In this document: piece after piece, positions 41,702 to 50,507 of the stretch
Layout of the letters: the number at the start of each line of letters is the position of its first letter
Position numbering within the stretch: position 1 is the stretch's first letter
Assembly: GCA_900317625.1 (NCBI GenBank)
Contig: ONHK01000001.1
Location: 124,001 to 188,000, forward strand
Length of the DNA: 64,000 nucleotides
Source: an uncultured Treponema sp.
Lineage (GTDB): Bacteria > Spirochaetota > Spirochaetia > Treponematales > Treponemataceae
Direction: 5' to 3'
Translations under genes and position numbers: made by a program
The notes under the pieces: generated by a model
What the model was told of the DNA's origin: nothing
Database searches by the model: none
The model's input: the letters and a program-made list of their open reading frames with translations, nothing else

Positions 41702-42568
41702 ATGAAAAAGATTCTAACATTTTGCATTGCACTTTTTTCAAATATTTGTATTTTTGCGTTTGACTGGCCGCAGACAGAAGTAGTTCAGTCTGACAAATTT
41801 TATTCATATTTCGGGCAGCTTAGGGGCGGAACAATCAGCAATTCCCTGATTTTTTCAGATCCATCAGAAATAAAAGCCGCCGACAATGGCAAAGTTGCAG
41901 TTGTAATCACGGATTTTCAGGATGACACAAATTTCTTTCCTTCAACTTTGGGAAACAGCATAATCTTAACACACAAGGATAATCTTCTTACCGTATACGG
42001 AAACATTGACTACGACACAATAGATGAATCGCTAAAAGAAACCGGAGAAATTGAATCTGGAGCAAAACTTGGCTACTCAGGAAACACAGCCTGGCAGCAG
42101 GGACACAGTTCCCTTGAATTTCAGGTAATTGACATAAAAAACAACACTGCAATAAATCCAAGAATTCTTATGCCGAGGGTAGGATTGGAACTTCCGCTTT
42201 ATTATGGTGAAGTGATTCTTCAGAACAAAAACGGAAAGCAATTCAAAGTTGCAACACAAAATGTCATTCCATCTGGAATTTACAGAGTTTACAGAAAGCG
42301 GCAGAAAATCGCCGCGCCTTACAGAACAAGAGTCGCGATAAACGGAACTGTTGTTGACCAGATTTCTTATGATGTTTTAATGCAAAGCGACCTGCAACTC
42401 TGCGCAATGGGAAAAAAGAATTACCCAAAATCAGTTTTGTACCCGAACGAAGAACTGCAGCTCATGGGAGAAACATCTCTTACGCCGGGAAAAAATTCAC
42501 TTCAACTTACACTTGCAGACATTCTTGGAAAAGAAGCGCATGCGGTCTATATCCTGAATGTCTATTAA
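41702..42568 (+). CDS. Secreted M23/LytM-like protein with degenerate active site
   Basis: A 288-residue protein with a signal peptide (about 1-19, MKKILTFCIALFSNICIFA). The M23 (lysostaphin-type) fold is suggested by IFSDPSEIKAADNGKVAVV, NSIILTHKDNLLTVYGNID, ESGAKLGYSGNTAWQQGHSSLEFQVID. The zinc-binding HxxxD and HxH motifs are not complete; the usual HLHFE position reads SSLEF. It therefore looks like an enzymatically inactive LytM regulator of other cell-wall hydrolases. It is convergent with mnmA (2-base gap). Confidence 0.72.
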   Translation: MKKILTFCIALFSNICIFAFDWPQTEVVQSDKFYSYFGQLRGGTISNSLIFSDPSEIKAADNGKVAVVITDFQDDTNFFPSTLGNSIILTHKDNLLTVYGNIDYDTIDESLKETGEIESGAKLGYSGNTAWQQGHSSLEFQVIDIKNNTAINPRILMPRVGLELPLYYGEVILQNKNGKQFKVATQNVIPSGIYRVYRKRQKIAAPYRTRVAINGTVVDQISYDVLMQSDLQLCAMGKKNYPKSVLYPNEELQLMGETSLTPGKNSLQLTLADILGKEAHAVYILNVY

Positions 42569-42570
42569 AC

Positions 42571-43737
42571 CTACAAAGTTCTGGTGATAATTCCGCCGCC
42601 AATGCAGACGCCATCATCATACAAAACTGCGCTCTGTCCCGGCGCAACTGCACGCTGAGGTTCAGCAAATGTGATTTTCCACGGTTTTCCCACAAAATTC
42701 TCGTTTTCCGCAGGTGAATAAGGTTCTACCGTACATTCAACAGGTTTTGACGCAAGCCGAATTTTTACATAGGCAGTAATTTTATGATTAGGCTCAATAT
42801 TTCCCGGCCAGACAAAATCATCTGCAATCAGACCGCTAGAAAACAAATCATCATTTGAAGCAAGAACAACAAGATTATTGACAGCATCAATTGAATGAAC
42901 ATAAAGCGGCTTTGACGAACTTACGCCAAGTCCGCGGCGCTGACCGACTGTGTAATGCTCAATTCCACGGTGTTTTCCAAGAACATGACCATCCAAATCA
43001 ATAATATCACCGGGAATGCTAGGTTTGTCGCTAAAAAGAAGGTCAAAATATTCCTCTGGAATAAAATCCTGACTTTCCTCGCGTTCAGCCGCAGCAAGAT
43101 TGTATTCGCGGGCAAGTCTAAAAACCTCTTTTTTTGGAGTATTTGCAAGCGGAAACCGGACTTTCTCCAAAATCGAGCTTGGAACTCTGTAAATAAAATA
43201 AGTCTGATCTTTTGACTGATCCATTGCGGTGTGAATCATGCAAGGTTTTTCATCTGTGCCAAAAAGTCCTTCTTCCGGACGAACGATTTTTGCATAATGA
43301 CCAGTGCAAAAATAATCATATTCAATGTTAAGCTGCTGGATTCCAAGCTGAAGCGCACCAAATTTTATATAGCGGTTGCAACGGATGCACGGATTCGGCG
43401 TTCTTCCTGCACGGTATTCAGCCTTGAAATAGTCAAGAACTTCTTTTTTATATGTGTCTTTTACATCAATAACGTGATATTCAATTCCCTGTTCTTTGCA
43501 AAATTTTTTACATTCCTCAATATCTTCAACTTCACCAGGACCGTAACAAGAATCATGAAGAGTTTTTCCAGCCGGGAGCTCAGGAAGTTTTCCATCCCAC
43601 AAGGACATTGTAACACCAATAACTTTACAGCCTTTCTGCTTTAAAAGAAGAGCCGTCAACGTTGAATCAACTCCACCAGAAAGACCAACCACAACAGTAT
43701 CGCCAGCCTGCGGCATATTTTGCTCAATGAATTTCAT
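42571..43737 (-). CDS. mnmA: tRNA-uridine 2-sulfurtransferase
   Basis: Introduces 2-thiouridine at the wobble base of Lys, Glu and Gln tRNAs, 388 residues. The PP-loop LSGGVDS, the CIRCNRYIKFG motif, FCTGHYAKI, DQSKDQTYFIYR, GKHRGIEHYTVGQRRGLG and the C-terminal beta-barrel (EPQRAVAPGQSAVLYDD) are all recognisable. The Cys usually found in the SQDICF motif is missing (ESQDFIPEEYF here), whereas a CxxC lies in NPCIRCN and three more Cys occur near residues 64-82. Confidence 0.9.
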   Translation of the reverse strand: MKFIEQNMPQAGDTVVVGLSGGVDSTLTALLLKQKGCKVIGVTMSLWDGKLPELPAGKTLHDSCYGPGEVEDIEECKKFCKEQGIEYHVIDVKDTYKKEVLDYFKAEYRAGRTPNPCIRCNRYIKFGALQLGIQQLNIEYDYFCTGHYAKIVRPEEGLFGTDEKPCMIHTAMDQSKDQTYFIYRVPSSILEKVRFPLANTPKKEVFRLAREYNLAAAEREESQDFIPEEYFDLLFSDKPSIPGDIIDLDGHVLGKHRGIEHYTVGQRRGLGVSSSKPLYVHSIDAVNNLVVLASNDDLFSSGLIADDFVWPGNIEPNHKITAYVKIRLASKPVECTVEPYSPAENENFVGKPWKITFAEPQRAVAPGQSAVLYDDGVCIGGGIITRTL

Positions 43738-43821
43738 ACAAAAAAATATTATCAGATAATTTGTTTATTAACAATTCCCTTGGAAAACTGTAAGATATAA
43801 TGATTTTAAGTTTTATTATTG

Positions 43822-43917
43822 TGAAAGAAATTGAATAAGCTACCAGAAAAAGCGCGAGCTCAGCCATCTGGTCAAATTGAAAATTCGGTGAAAGCGTTCT
43901 TTCAGAATTTACTAAAA
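43822..43917. repeat. Hairpin element A-related remnant, copy 4
   Basis: TGAAAGAAATTGAATAAGCT followed by ACCAG (43822-43846) matches 23 of 25 bases of the reverse complement of the right arm of copy 1. TTCTTTCAGAATTTACTAAA (43898-43917) resembles the copy 1 right edge in direct orientation. The interior is shortened and does not fold as well. It sits in the 202-base divergent gap between mnmA and the phosphohexomutase gene. Confidence 0.5.
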
Positions 43918-43939
43918 AAATAAAATCAGGATAACTAAA

Positions 43940-45706
43940 ATGGAAACAAATATGATACTTTCAGCTTCAGGCTGGAGAAAGGTTTTTGCGATAAGTGGCG
44001 ACGAGCAAGACAGAACTGCGATGATTGGCGAGGACAACATTGCAATCTCTATATATTCAGCAGCAGTCTTTGCTGAATATATAAAAAATCAGACGAAAAA
44101 AGAAAAACCGACTGTTATTGTTGGAATGGATGCGCGCCCTACTGGACCTGCAATCTCAGAAGCTGCGGTAAAGACATTTCTTGCAAAGGGAATCGATGTA
44201 AAATTCGTTGGAATTACAGCCGCACCGGAAATCATGGCTTATTCAAAAAAAGCTGATGGATTCATGTATATTTCGGCAAGTCACAATCCGGTCGGACATA
44301 ACGGCATAAAATTTGGACTTGATTCAGGCGGAGTTTTGAACGGAACAGAAAACGCAAAACTGGTGGTTGAATTCAACAAGCTTTGCACTCAGGATGAGGC
44401 TCAAAAAAAAGCGTTTGCGATAATCCAAAATGTAAAAGAAGCTGATGTTGATTCAGTGTATAAAGAGCAAAAAAATGTAAAAAAAGAGGCTCTTGCCGCA
44501 TACAACGAATTCCTTTACTGGACAATTTCCGGCTCAGACAAAAAAGATGAGCAGGAAAAAATATTTTCTATAATCAGAAACGTCTGCCTGCAAAAAAAGA
44601 TAAGCGTTGTGGCAGATATGAACGGTTCGGCACGCACGGATTCTGTTGATAAAGATTTTTTTGAAAAAAACAATATCGGTTTTTACGCAATCCATAACAA
44701 AGCCGGCGACATTGCACATGAAATCATCCCAGAATCAGAAAATCTTGTGTATGTTGCCGCAGAAATGGAAAAACTTCAGAAACAGGGACATAAAGATGCA
44801 GTTTTAGGCTATATGCCAGACTGCGACGGCGACCGCGGAAATATTGTGTTCTGGGATGAAAAAACAGAAAGACCGGTTATCTTAAAAGCCCAGGAAGTTT
44901 TTAGCCTTTCTGTTTTGGCTGAAGTTGCGTACCAGGAATTTACAGGCAAAAAAAATATTGCGGTTGCGGTAAATTGCCCTACTTCAATGAGAATAGAAGA
45001 AATCGCCGAAAAATTTAATGCGAAAGTATTCAGAGCCGAAGTTGGAGAGGCAAATGTTGTTAACCTTGCGGCAGAAAAAAGGCAGGAAGGATTCAATGTT
45101 CGGATTTGCGGCGAAGGAAGCAACGGCGGCACAATAACATATCCAAGCGCAGTACGCGACCCGCTGAACACAATTTTTGCAATAATCAAACTTTTAAGCA
45201 TAAAAGAACTTTTTGAAGAATGGTGCAAACGCTCCGGAAACAAATTTTTAGAAAATTATTCACTTTCTGACGTTTTGAGTACACTTCCAGTTTACACAAC
45301 AACCGGTGTAAGCGAAAAACGCGCAGTCCTTCACATAAAGACAAAAAATCATTCAGCATTAAAAGCCGAATTCCAGAAGATTTTTGAGGAACAATGGAAA
45401 ACGCAAAAATGTTTTTTGGAACGATATGGAATTTTCGGTTGGGAATGTGACATAACAAACGGAACAAAAGAAATTTGCGGCGAAAAAGATTTTTCAAAAA
45501 GCGGAAAAGGCGGACTAAAAATACGATTCTTCGGCAAAAATTTAAAGCCGCTCGCATTTATCTGGATGCGCGGAAGCGGAACAGAACCAGTATTCAGAAT
45601 CATGTGCGATGTAAAAGGCAATGCCCCGGAACTGGAAAAAGCCCTGCTTTCCTGGGAAACAGAAATGCTGGAAAAAGCGGATGAGGTCGCGGCAGAAGAT
45701 TTCTGA
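43940..45706 (+). CDS. Phosphoglucomutase/phosphomannomutase family protein
   Basis: A 588-residue alpha-D-phosphohexomutase. The phosphoserine loop YISASHNPVGHNGIKFG, the metal-binding DCDGDRGN loop, the sugar-binding GEGSNGGTIT loop and the phosphate-binding RGSGTEPVFRIM loop occur in the standard order. The protein is longer than typical PMM/PGM (about 450-550) because of insertions around 170-215 and before the last domain. Substrate specificity (glucose or mannose phosphates) is not fixed. ATG 43940 is preceded by AGGATAACTAAA. Confidence 0.92.
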   Translation: METNMILSASGWRKVFAISGDEQDRTAMIGEDNIAISIYSAAVFAEYIKNQTKKEKPTVIVGMDARPTGPAISEAAVKTFLAKGIDVKFVGITAAPEIMAYSKKADGFMYISASHNPVGHNGIKFGLDSGGVLNGTENAKLVVEFNKLCTQDEAQKKAFAIIQNVKEADVDSVYKEQKNVKKEALAAYNEFLYWTISGSDKKDEQEKIFSIIRNVCLQKKISVVADMNGSARTDSVDKDFFEKNNIGFYAIHNKAGDIAHEIIPESENLVYVAAEMEKLQKQGHKDAVLGYMPDCDGDRGNIVFWDEKTERPVILKAQEVFSLSVLAEVAYQEFTGKKNIAVAVNCPTSMRIEEIAEKFNAKVFRAEVGEANVVNLAAEKRQEGFNVRICGEGSNGGTITYPSAVRDPLNTIFAIIKLLSIKELFEEWCKRSGNKFLENYSLSDVLSTLPVYTTTGVSEKRAVLHIKTKNHSALKAEFQKIFEEQWKTQKCFLERYGIFGWECDITNGTKEICGEKDFSKSGKGGLKIRFFGKNLKPLAFIWMRGSGTEPVFRIMCDVKGNAPELEKALLSWETEMLEKADEVAAEDF

Positions 45707-45805
45707 TTTGAATTGCTCTAAAATCAATTCTTACATCTTTTTATGCAACTGCCATAATAGCAGCTCCAAAATTTATTACAGCACGACGTGTAGTATTTGC
45801 ATACA

Positions 45806-45846
45806 CAAAAAAAGACGGCACAAAACAGAAGTTTGCGCTGTCTTAA
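45806..45846 (-). terminator. Terminator of the large lipoprotein gene
   Basis: On the minus strand AAGACAGC and GC-GTCTT halves frame a long loop and run into seven T residues. A second dyad, GTTTACTCG/CGAGTAAAC (45973-45981 with 46005-46013), lies nearer the stop codon. The rest of the 323-base gap holds nothing else recognisable. Confidence 0.6.
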
Positions 45847-46029
45847 ATTAAAAACTTAATTTTACTAGTTTTTAGTTAGTCTGCATTGCGGGCAAGTGTA
45901 AAACAAACATAAAAGAATTTACAGATTTTAATTAAATAAGATACAAAAACGAGATTATTACAAAACAATCAAGTTTACTCGATTACAACCGACTCAATCA
46001 AAACCGAGTAAACCTGATATTCAGATAAC

Positions 46030-49000
46030 TCACTTTATCTCCACACAAACAGGATATTCAACACCGTCAAAATTATATGTCTTATCCCATGGATGGCAGA
46101 ATTCTTTGTATTTTGAATCGTTTATGCGGTTTGAAAGTTCAAGGGATAGATTTTGCTGTTTCGGGTCTGAGAATTTAATTATATTTGAACCGCTAGAGCC
46201 ATTGAATGCAGCGCTTGCTGTTCCTGTCTTAAAATAACAATACTGATAAAAAGTTGAATCTGTTCCGCTAACATTCGCAATTGCAGCCGCCGCAAAATCT
46301 CCGCCAGAAGCTGTTATTGCTCCAACATTGTAGCATAGCGAAACATCATTTTCTGTCTTGCCGACAATTCCGCCAACATAAGTTGTTCCAGAGACTGTTC
46401 CAAAATTTGCGCAGTTATAGACAACCGCACTGCTTACACCCGAGCCCAAAATTCCACCAGAATTTGCCTTTGAAGAATCAATATTTCCAAGATTAATACA
46501 GTTTCTTATTACAGAAGGAGAATTTACATATCCCACAATTCCGCCGGTATTTTCACATCCACTTGAAATTTTCACGTTTGAAACGCAGTTTTCAATAGTT
46601 ACTGTGCCACTTGTATATCCAGCAATTCCACCGACCCCAATGCTTCCCGCCGTTGTCGAACCGTTTTCTATAACAGTTCCTTCTACCGTAAGATTTTTTA
46701 CAGTTCCGCCGTTTACAAAAGCAAACAAGCCAGCCTGATTTGTAGTGCTTACATAAAGATTTGAAATTTTATGTCCGTTTCCATCAAATATTCCAGCAAA
46801 ACCAGTGCCTGTTCCAATCGGCGTAAAAGGATTAGAAGAATCGCATTTCAGGTCAATATCTTTTTCAAGGATAATTGTTGCATTGTAAAAACCGCAGCCA
46901 TCTTGACTAAGGGAAGCGAATTTTTCCAAATCAGATTCAGTTGAGACAGAATATTTTCCACCATCTTTTATATCCGCCTTGCTAGAGACAGAAGAAATCG
47001 CTGTACCTGATGAAGGTGCGCCTCCACCTTTTACGATTTTTGCAACTGGCTTATCACCGGTTGAATCAACAGAAAGTGAAAAATCAACAGATTCCTTCAA
47101 GTCTGTTCCGTACAATTTAAAGAAATCAATGTAATCCGCAAGAGGAATGTCTTTTGTCTCCGCCTGCAAAACCTCCGTTTCTTCCGCAATTGTTGTGTAG
47201 ATTTTACATATTTTGCCGGAAGAAAAAGCCGAAAGCTCATCCAGAATTTTTATATAAGTTTTTGGAGAATAAATCGTTTCAACATAAGCACCCCCAGAAA
47301 GACTGACAACCGGCGCTGACACAGAAACAGAATATCCAATATCGCAGCTCTGCACATTTTCAGAAACAGATGAATTGTTGGATACAGAACCACCGTACAT
47401 AGAAACTGAAGAATTTGAACCGCCAATAAAAATTCCAGAACCAAAATTTGCTTTTGGATAATAATTATCCCGGATTTCTCCATCATAAATATCTAAAGTT
47501 GAGTCAAACAAATATATTCCAGGAACAGCAGCCATAACCGTTTCCTTTGCATAATGATGACGTACAATTCCATCATTAAAATATATTTCTGATTTTTTTG
47601 CGCAAACCGCCACCCCATTCGGTCCTGCCGAGCCATTGGCGTAAATTTCAGAACCACCATCGATTGACAGATAAGAAGAATCCACTGAAATTCCTCCCCC
47701 GCCACCAGAAGATGACTTTGCAAAGCAGTTCAAAACTTTTGTTGAATTCAACGTAAGACCAGGTCCGCCTTCCACATAGATTCCCCCCCCCTCATCTGCG
47801 CAGTTTGAGCAATTTGTTTCATCAGGTGAATAAGTTTGATTCTGAACACCATCCTGCAGGGCTTCTATCTGCGGATTTGATTTTCCGACCGTACAATTTT
47901 CAAGCGTAAGTTCCGCGCCAGCAGTTCCATTCAAATAAATCGCGCCGCCGTTTCCTTCGGCATATCCGCCGTACAGATTCAGTCTGCTAATAACAAATTT
48001 TACATTTCCAGTTATATAAAAAATCCTGTATTTTACAGAAGACGAAGAATTTCTTGCGGCATTTATTTCTGCGTAAGAGCCAAAAGGTTCAACTGCAAGC
48101 CTAAGTTTATCCGAGCCAGAATCAACATACACAAGGGAATTGTTTTTTATTCCGGGTTCTGAATCACTTCCTTCAATATTGTTCAAGACGTAAATAGTAT
48201 ATTCCTTGTCATTTTCCGTTTTATTTGCCAAAACCACCGCATCCACAGCCGCCTGTAACGTTTTGTACGGCTTGTCGTAGTCACCGGGCTCTGGTGCTGC
48301 GCATGAAGTCTGCGGATCAACATAATAAAAACGGTTTTCGCTAGATTCCGCATTGCTTTCGTACAGGAATCCGCCATTGTTGATTTGCCATCCGTCTTCC
48401 AAAACGGTAAAATTCGTGCGGTTTGTTTCTATATTTTCGCCGGAAAGAACTTTTTTTCCGCGGACAAGATTACTTGAAGGTATTGAGACAAATACAGAAT
48501 TCGGAGAACTTCCTGAATCATCATCCTTGTAGCTTTCATCAAAATTAACATACGCATCATTTTCTGAAAGATAAAAAGTATCATCAAAAATACAAGTTCC
48601 AGCAAGAGTGAAAGTCAAATTTGAATCAATTCCGAATTTTGAGTTTTCTTTTAGCGTTACACCAGAAAGCACAAGAGATTTAAAAATATAGCCACCAACC
48701 GCAGTTTTATTACCAAAAAATGAAGAATTCACCACATTTGCTTCAACAGCTAAAGAATTCAACCGAAGCGCCATTTCAAATCCTTTAAATTTACATTCTT
48801 CAATTTGAACTTTAGAAATTCCACCATCAATAAACACAGCTTTTGTAGATGAACTGGCGCTATTCCCGGAAAAAGAAAAATCAGCATTACACAAAGAAAT
48901 TGAACCTGATTTGCCGCCGCTCGAACGCAAAAAGAAATCATCGCGGACTTTACAGTTTGTAGCGGAAACATCTGCACCGGCAACATCAACAAACGAATTT

Positions 49001-50226
49001 ACAGATGTGGCATCCGCAGAATCATTTCCATAAATATTCACATTGACAAAATTTATCGCCGCGCCCTCAATTCCTCCATCCAAAATTTGAATCAAATTAT
49101 CCGCGCGTTTTATCGTTCCACGCTCATCTTCCGGAACAACAACAGTCTTTTCGCTGCAAATTGTTCCATCCGCCTTGTATGTTGTAACCGTAAGATTTTT
49201 TACACCTTCAGAAAGCTCAACATTCCGGGTAAAAGTTGCGGTCGTTCCTTCCAGAATGCAGACGGGAACATTATCCATTGAAAAATTAAAAAGCAAATCA
49301 AATGCCGAATCCAAAGAATTCATCGGCTCGGCGGGTAAAATTCCAGAACCGTTTTCAGTTGCACTCCCAGAAACATAAAGCGCTTTCGCCTTTGAAATTT
49401 TTATGCAATTCTCTGAAAAAACAAATTTTCCGCTTCCGCCAGAAACAAAAGAGCCATCATCGCTCCAGACATCCGTTGTAAGAGAGCAGGCAATATTTAT
49501 CGTTTTAACAGTCACGCAGACTTTTGTTCCGCTTACATTTCCGCCAGAAACCGCACCATCATAAAAAGAAAATCTAACTTTGTATGCGCCTGCTGGCATT
49601 GAATTTCCGCCAAAATTGAAAACGTCGTAAAATTCTCCGCTTTCCGCTTTTGAAGAATCTGAAAAACCCAGAACCTGGCTAAAGTAATTTCCTTCCGAAT
49701 CAGTCCATTCAGCCTTTGCGCTTTTTACAGCAGAAACAGATGAAAATATCTTTAAATTTGCATTTCCCTTCGCATTTTCTGAACTATAAATTTTCGTGTT
49801 GATTTTAAAATCAGTTTCGTCGCCACTTGTATCATCCAAGGAAATTGAATTGCTTCCCGAAAAAATTATATTTCCATCCGCCTTGAAATTTTCATCATCA
49901 AGCGCAGAACCGTAATAAACATCGCAAAAAATTATCCATTCTCCGTTTTCAAGGCTGAATGAAAAAGAATTTTCCGCACCAAAGGATTCTTTTTCTGTAC
50001 TTCCATCGGAATTTTTTACATAAAAATAATAGAACAGATTTTCAGCTTGATAAGAAGGAAACGCATTCCGCGAAGAATCCATTTTTAAGCTGGAAGAACC
50101 GCAGACTTTGTGGAATGATTTTTTCGAGCCGCCACCAGAAATATCTTCATCCGAAGAAGAAAAACTGCAGCCCGCAAAAAGAGACAAAAATAAACAAATT
50201 ACCCAAAAAACCGCGATTTTTTTCAT
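46030..50226 (-). CDS. Very large surface lipoprotein with beta-helix repeats and GLUG motifs
   Basis: A 1398-residue lipoprotein. The signal sequence MKKIAVFWVICLFLSLFAGC ends in a lipobox with Cys20. The middle has parallel beta-helix character, with two phrases typical of such proteins (ASGSATENGSG-like VSGSATENGSG near 285; YVDPQTSCAAPEPGDYDKPYKTLQAAVDA near 655) and Gly-rich turns (GGAIYLNG, GGGIYVEGG, GGSVSNNSS). The last 250 residues carry GLUG-type repeats (GGIAGYTSG, GGIVGYVNS, GGILGSG, GGIVGKTEN). Surface adhesin or polysaccharide-binding roles are inferred. A run of nine G (coding strand) interrupts codons near residue 812. Confidence 0.85.
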   Translation of the reverse strand: MKKIAVFWVICLFLSLFAGCSFSSSDEDISGGGSKKSFHKVCGSSSLKMDSSRNAFPSYQAENLFYYFYVKNSDGSTEKESFGAENSFSFSLENGEWIIFCDVYYGSALDDENFKADGNIIFSGSNSISLDDTSGDETDFKINTKIYSSENAKGNANLKIFSSVSAVKSAKAEWTDSEGNYFSQVLGFSDSSKAESGEFYDVFNFGGNSMPAGAYKVRFSFYDGAVSGGNVSGTKVCVTVKTINIACSLTTDVWSDDGSFVSGGSGKFVFSENCIKISKAKALYVSGSATENGSGILPAEPMNSLDSAFDLLFNFSMDNVPVCILEGTTATFTRNVELSEGVKNLTVTTYKADGTICSEKTVVVPEDERGTIKRADNLIQILDGGIEGAAINFVNVNIYGNDSADATSVNSFVDVAGADVSATNCKVRDDFFLRSSGGKSGSISLCNADFSFSGNSASSSTKAVFIDGGISKVQIEECKFKGFEMALRLNSLAVEANVVNSSFFGNKTAVGGYIFKSLVLSGVTLKENSKFGIDSNLTFTLAGTCIFDDTFYLSENDAYVNFDESYKDDDSGSSPNSVFVSIPSSNLVRGKKVLSGENIETNRTNFTVLEDGWQINNGGFLYESNAESSENRFYYVDPQTSCAAPEPGDYDKPYKTLQAAVDAVVLANKTENDKEYTIYVLNNIEGSDSEPGIKNNSLVYVDSGSDKLRLAVEPFGSYAEINAARNSSSSVKYRIFYITGNVKFVISRLNLYGGYAEGNGGAIYLNGTAGAELTLENCTVGKSNPQIEALQDGVQNQTYSPDETNCSNCADEGGGIYVEGGPGLTLNSTKVLNCFAKSSSGGGGGISVDSSYLSIDGGSEIYANGSAGPNGVAVCAKKSEIYFNDGIVRHHYAKETVMAAVPGIYLFDSTLDIYDGEIRDNYYPKANFGSGIFIGGSNSSVSMYGGSVSNNSSVSENVQSCDIGYSVSVSAPVVSLSGGAYVETIYSPKTYIKILDELSAFSSGKICKIYTTIAEETEVLQAETKDIPLADYIDFFKLYGTDLKESVDFSLSVDSTGDKPVAKIVKGGGAPSSGTAISSVSSKADIKDGGKYSVSTESDLEKFASLSQDGCGFYNATIILEKDIDLKCDSSNPFTPIGTGTGFAGIFDGNGHKISNLYVSTTNQAGLFAFVNGGTVKNLTVEGTVIENGSTTAGSIGVGGIAGYTSGTVTIENCVSNVKISSGCENTGGIVGYVNSPSVIRNCINLGNIDSSKANSGGILGSGVSSAVVYNCANFGTVSGTTYVGGIVGKTENDVSLCYNVGAITASGGDFAAAAIANVSGTDSTFYQYCYFKTGTASAAFNGSSGSNIIKFSDPKQQNLSLELSNRINDSKYKEFCHPWDKTYNFDGVEYPVCVEIK
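47783..47791. repeat. Homopolymer C9/G9 tract inside the large lipoprotein gene
   Basis: Nine consecutive C on the plus strand (nine G in the coding strand, codons GAG GGG GGG GGA). Gain or loss of one base would shift the frame and truncate the product at roughly 815 residues. Such tracts are the classic slipped-strand phase-variation substrate. Confidence 0.8.
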
Positions 50227-50266
50227 TTCTTTCTATATATATGTTTTTATACAACCCCAAAAAAAA

Positions 50267-50321
50267 TACTTCACCATAGCCAACACTTGACTTTTGACTG
50301 GAAGCTTGTTCAATTTCTTTC
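50267..50321. repeat. Hairpin element A, copy 3 (right arm only)
   Basis: A 55-base stretch identical at 52 positions to 20761-20815, beginning TACTTCACCATAGCCAA. The left arm is not present, so this is a truncated copy. It lies in the divergent gap between the large lipoprotein gene and the smc-like gene; the remainder of that 281-base gap shows only A/T-rich sequence. Confidence 0.8.
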
Positions 50322-50507
50322 AAATTAAACAAAAACTCAAATATTCAGAATAATTATAACATCGAGTTTTATAGGGTTCAACAAAAAGATTGTCCGCATA
50401 TTATAAAACAAGCTCATTGAAACTACACGTCTTATTCGTTATACTCAAAAGATACAAATACAGGGCATTTCCAAAAAATCATTTTGGAAACAACTACGGA
50501 GTTTTTT

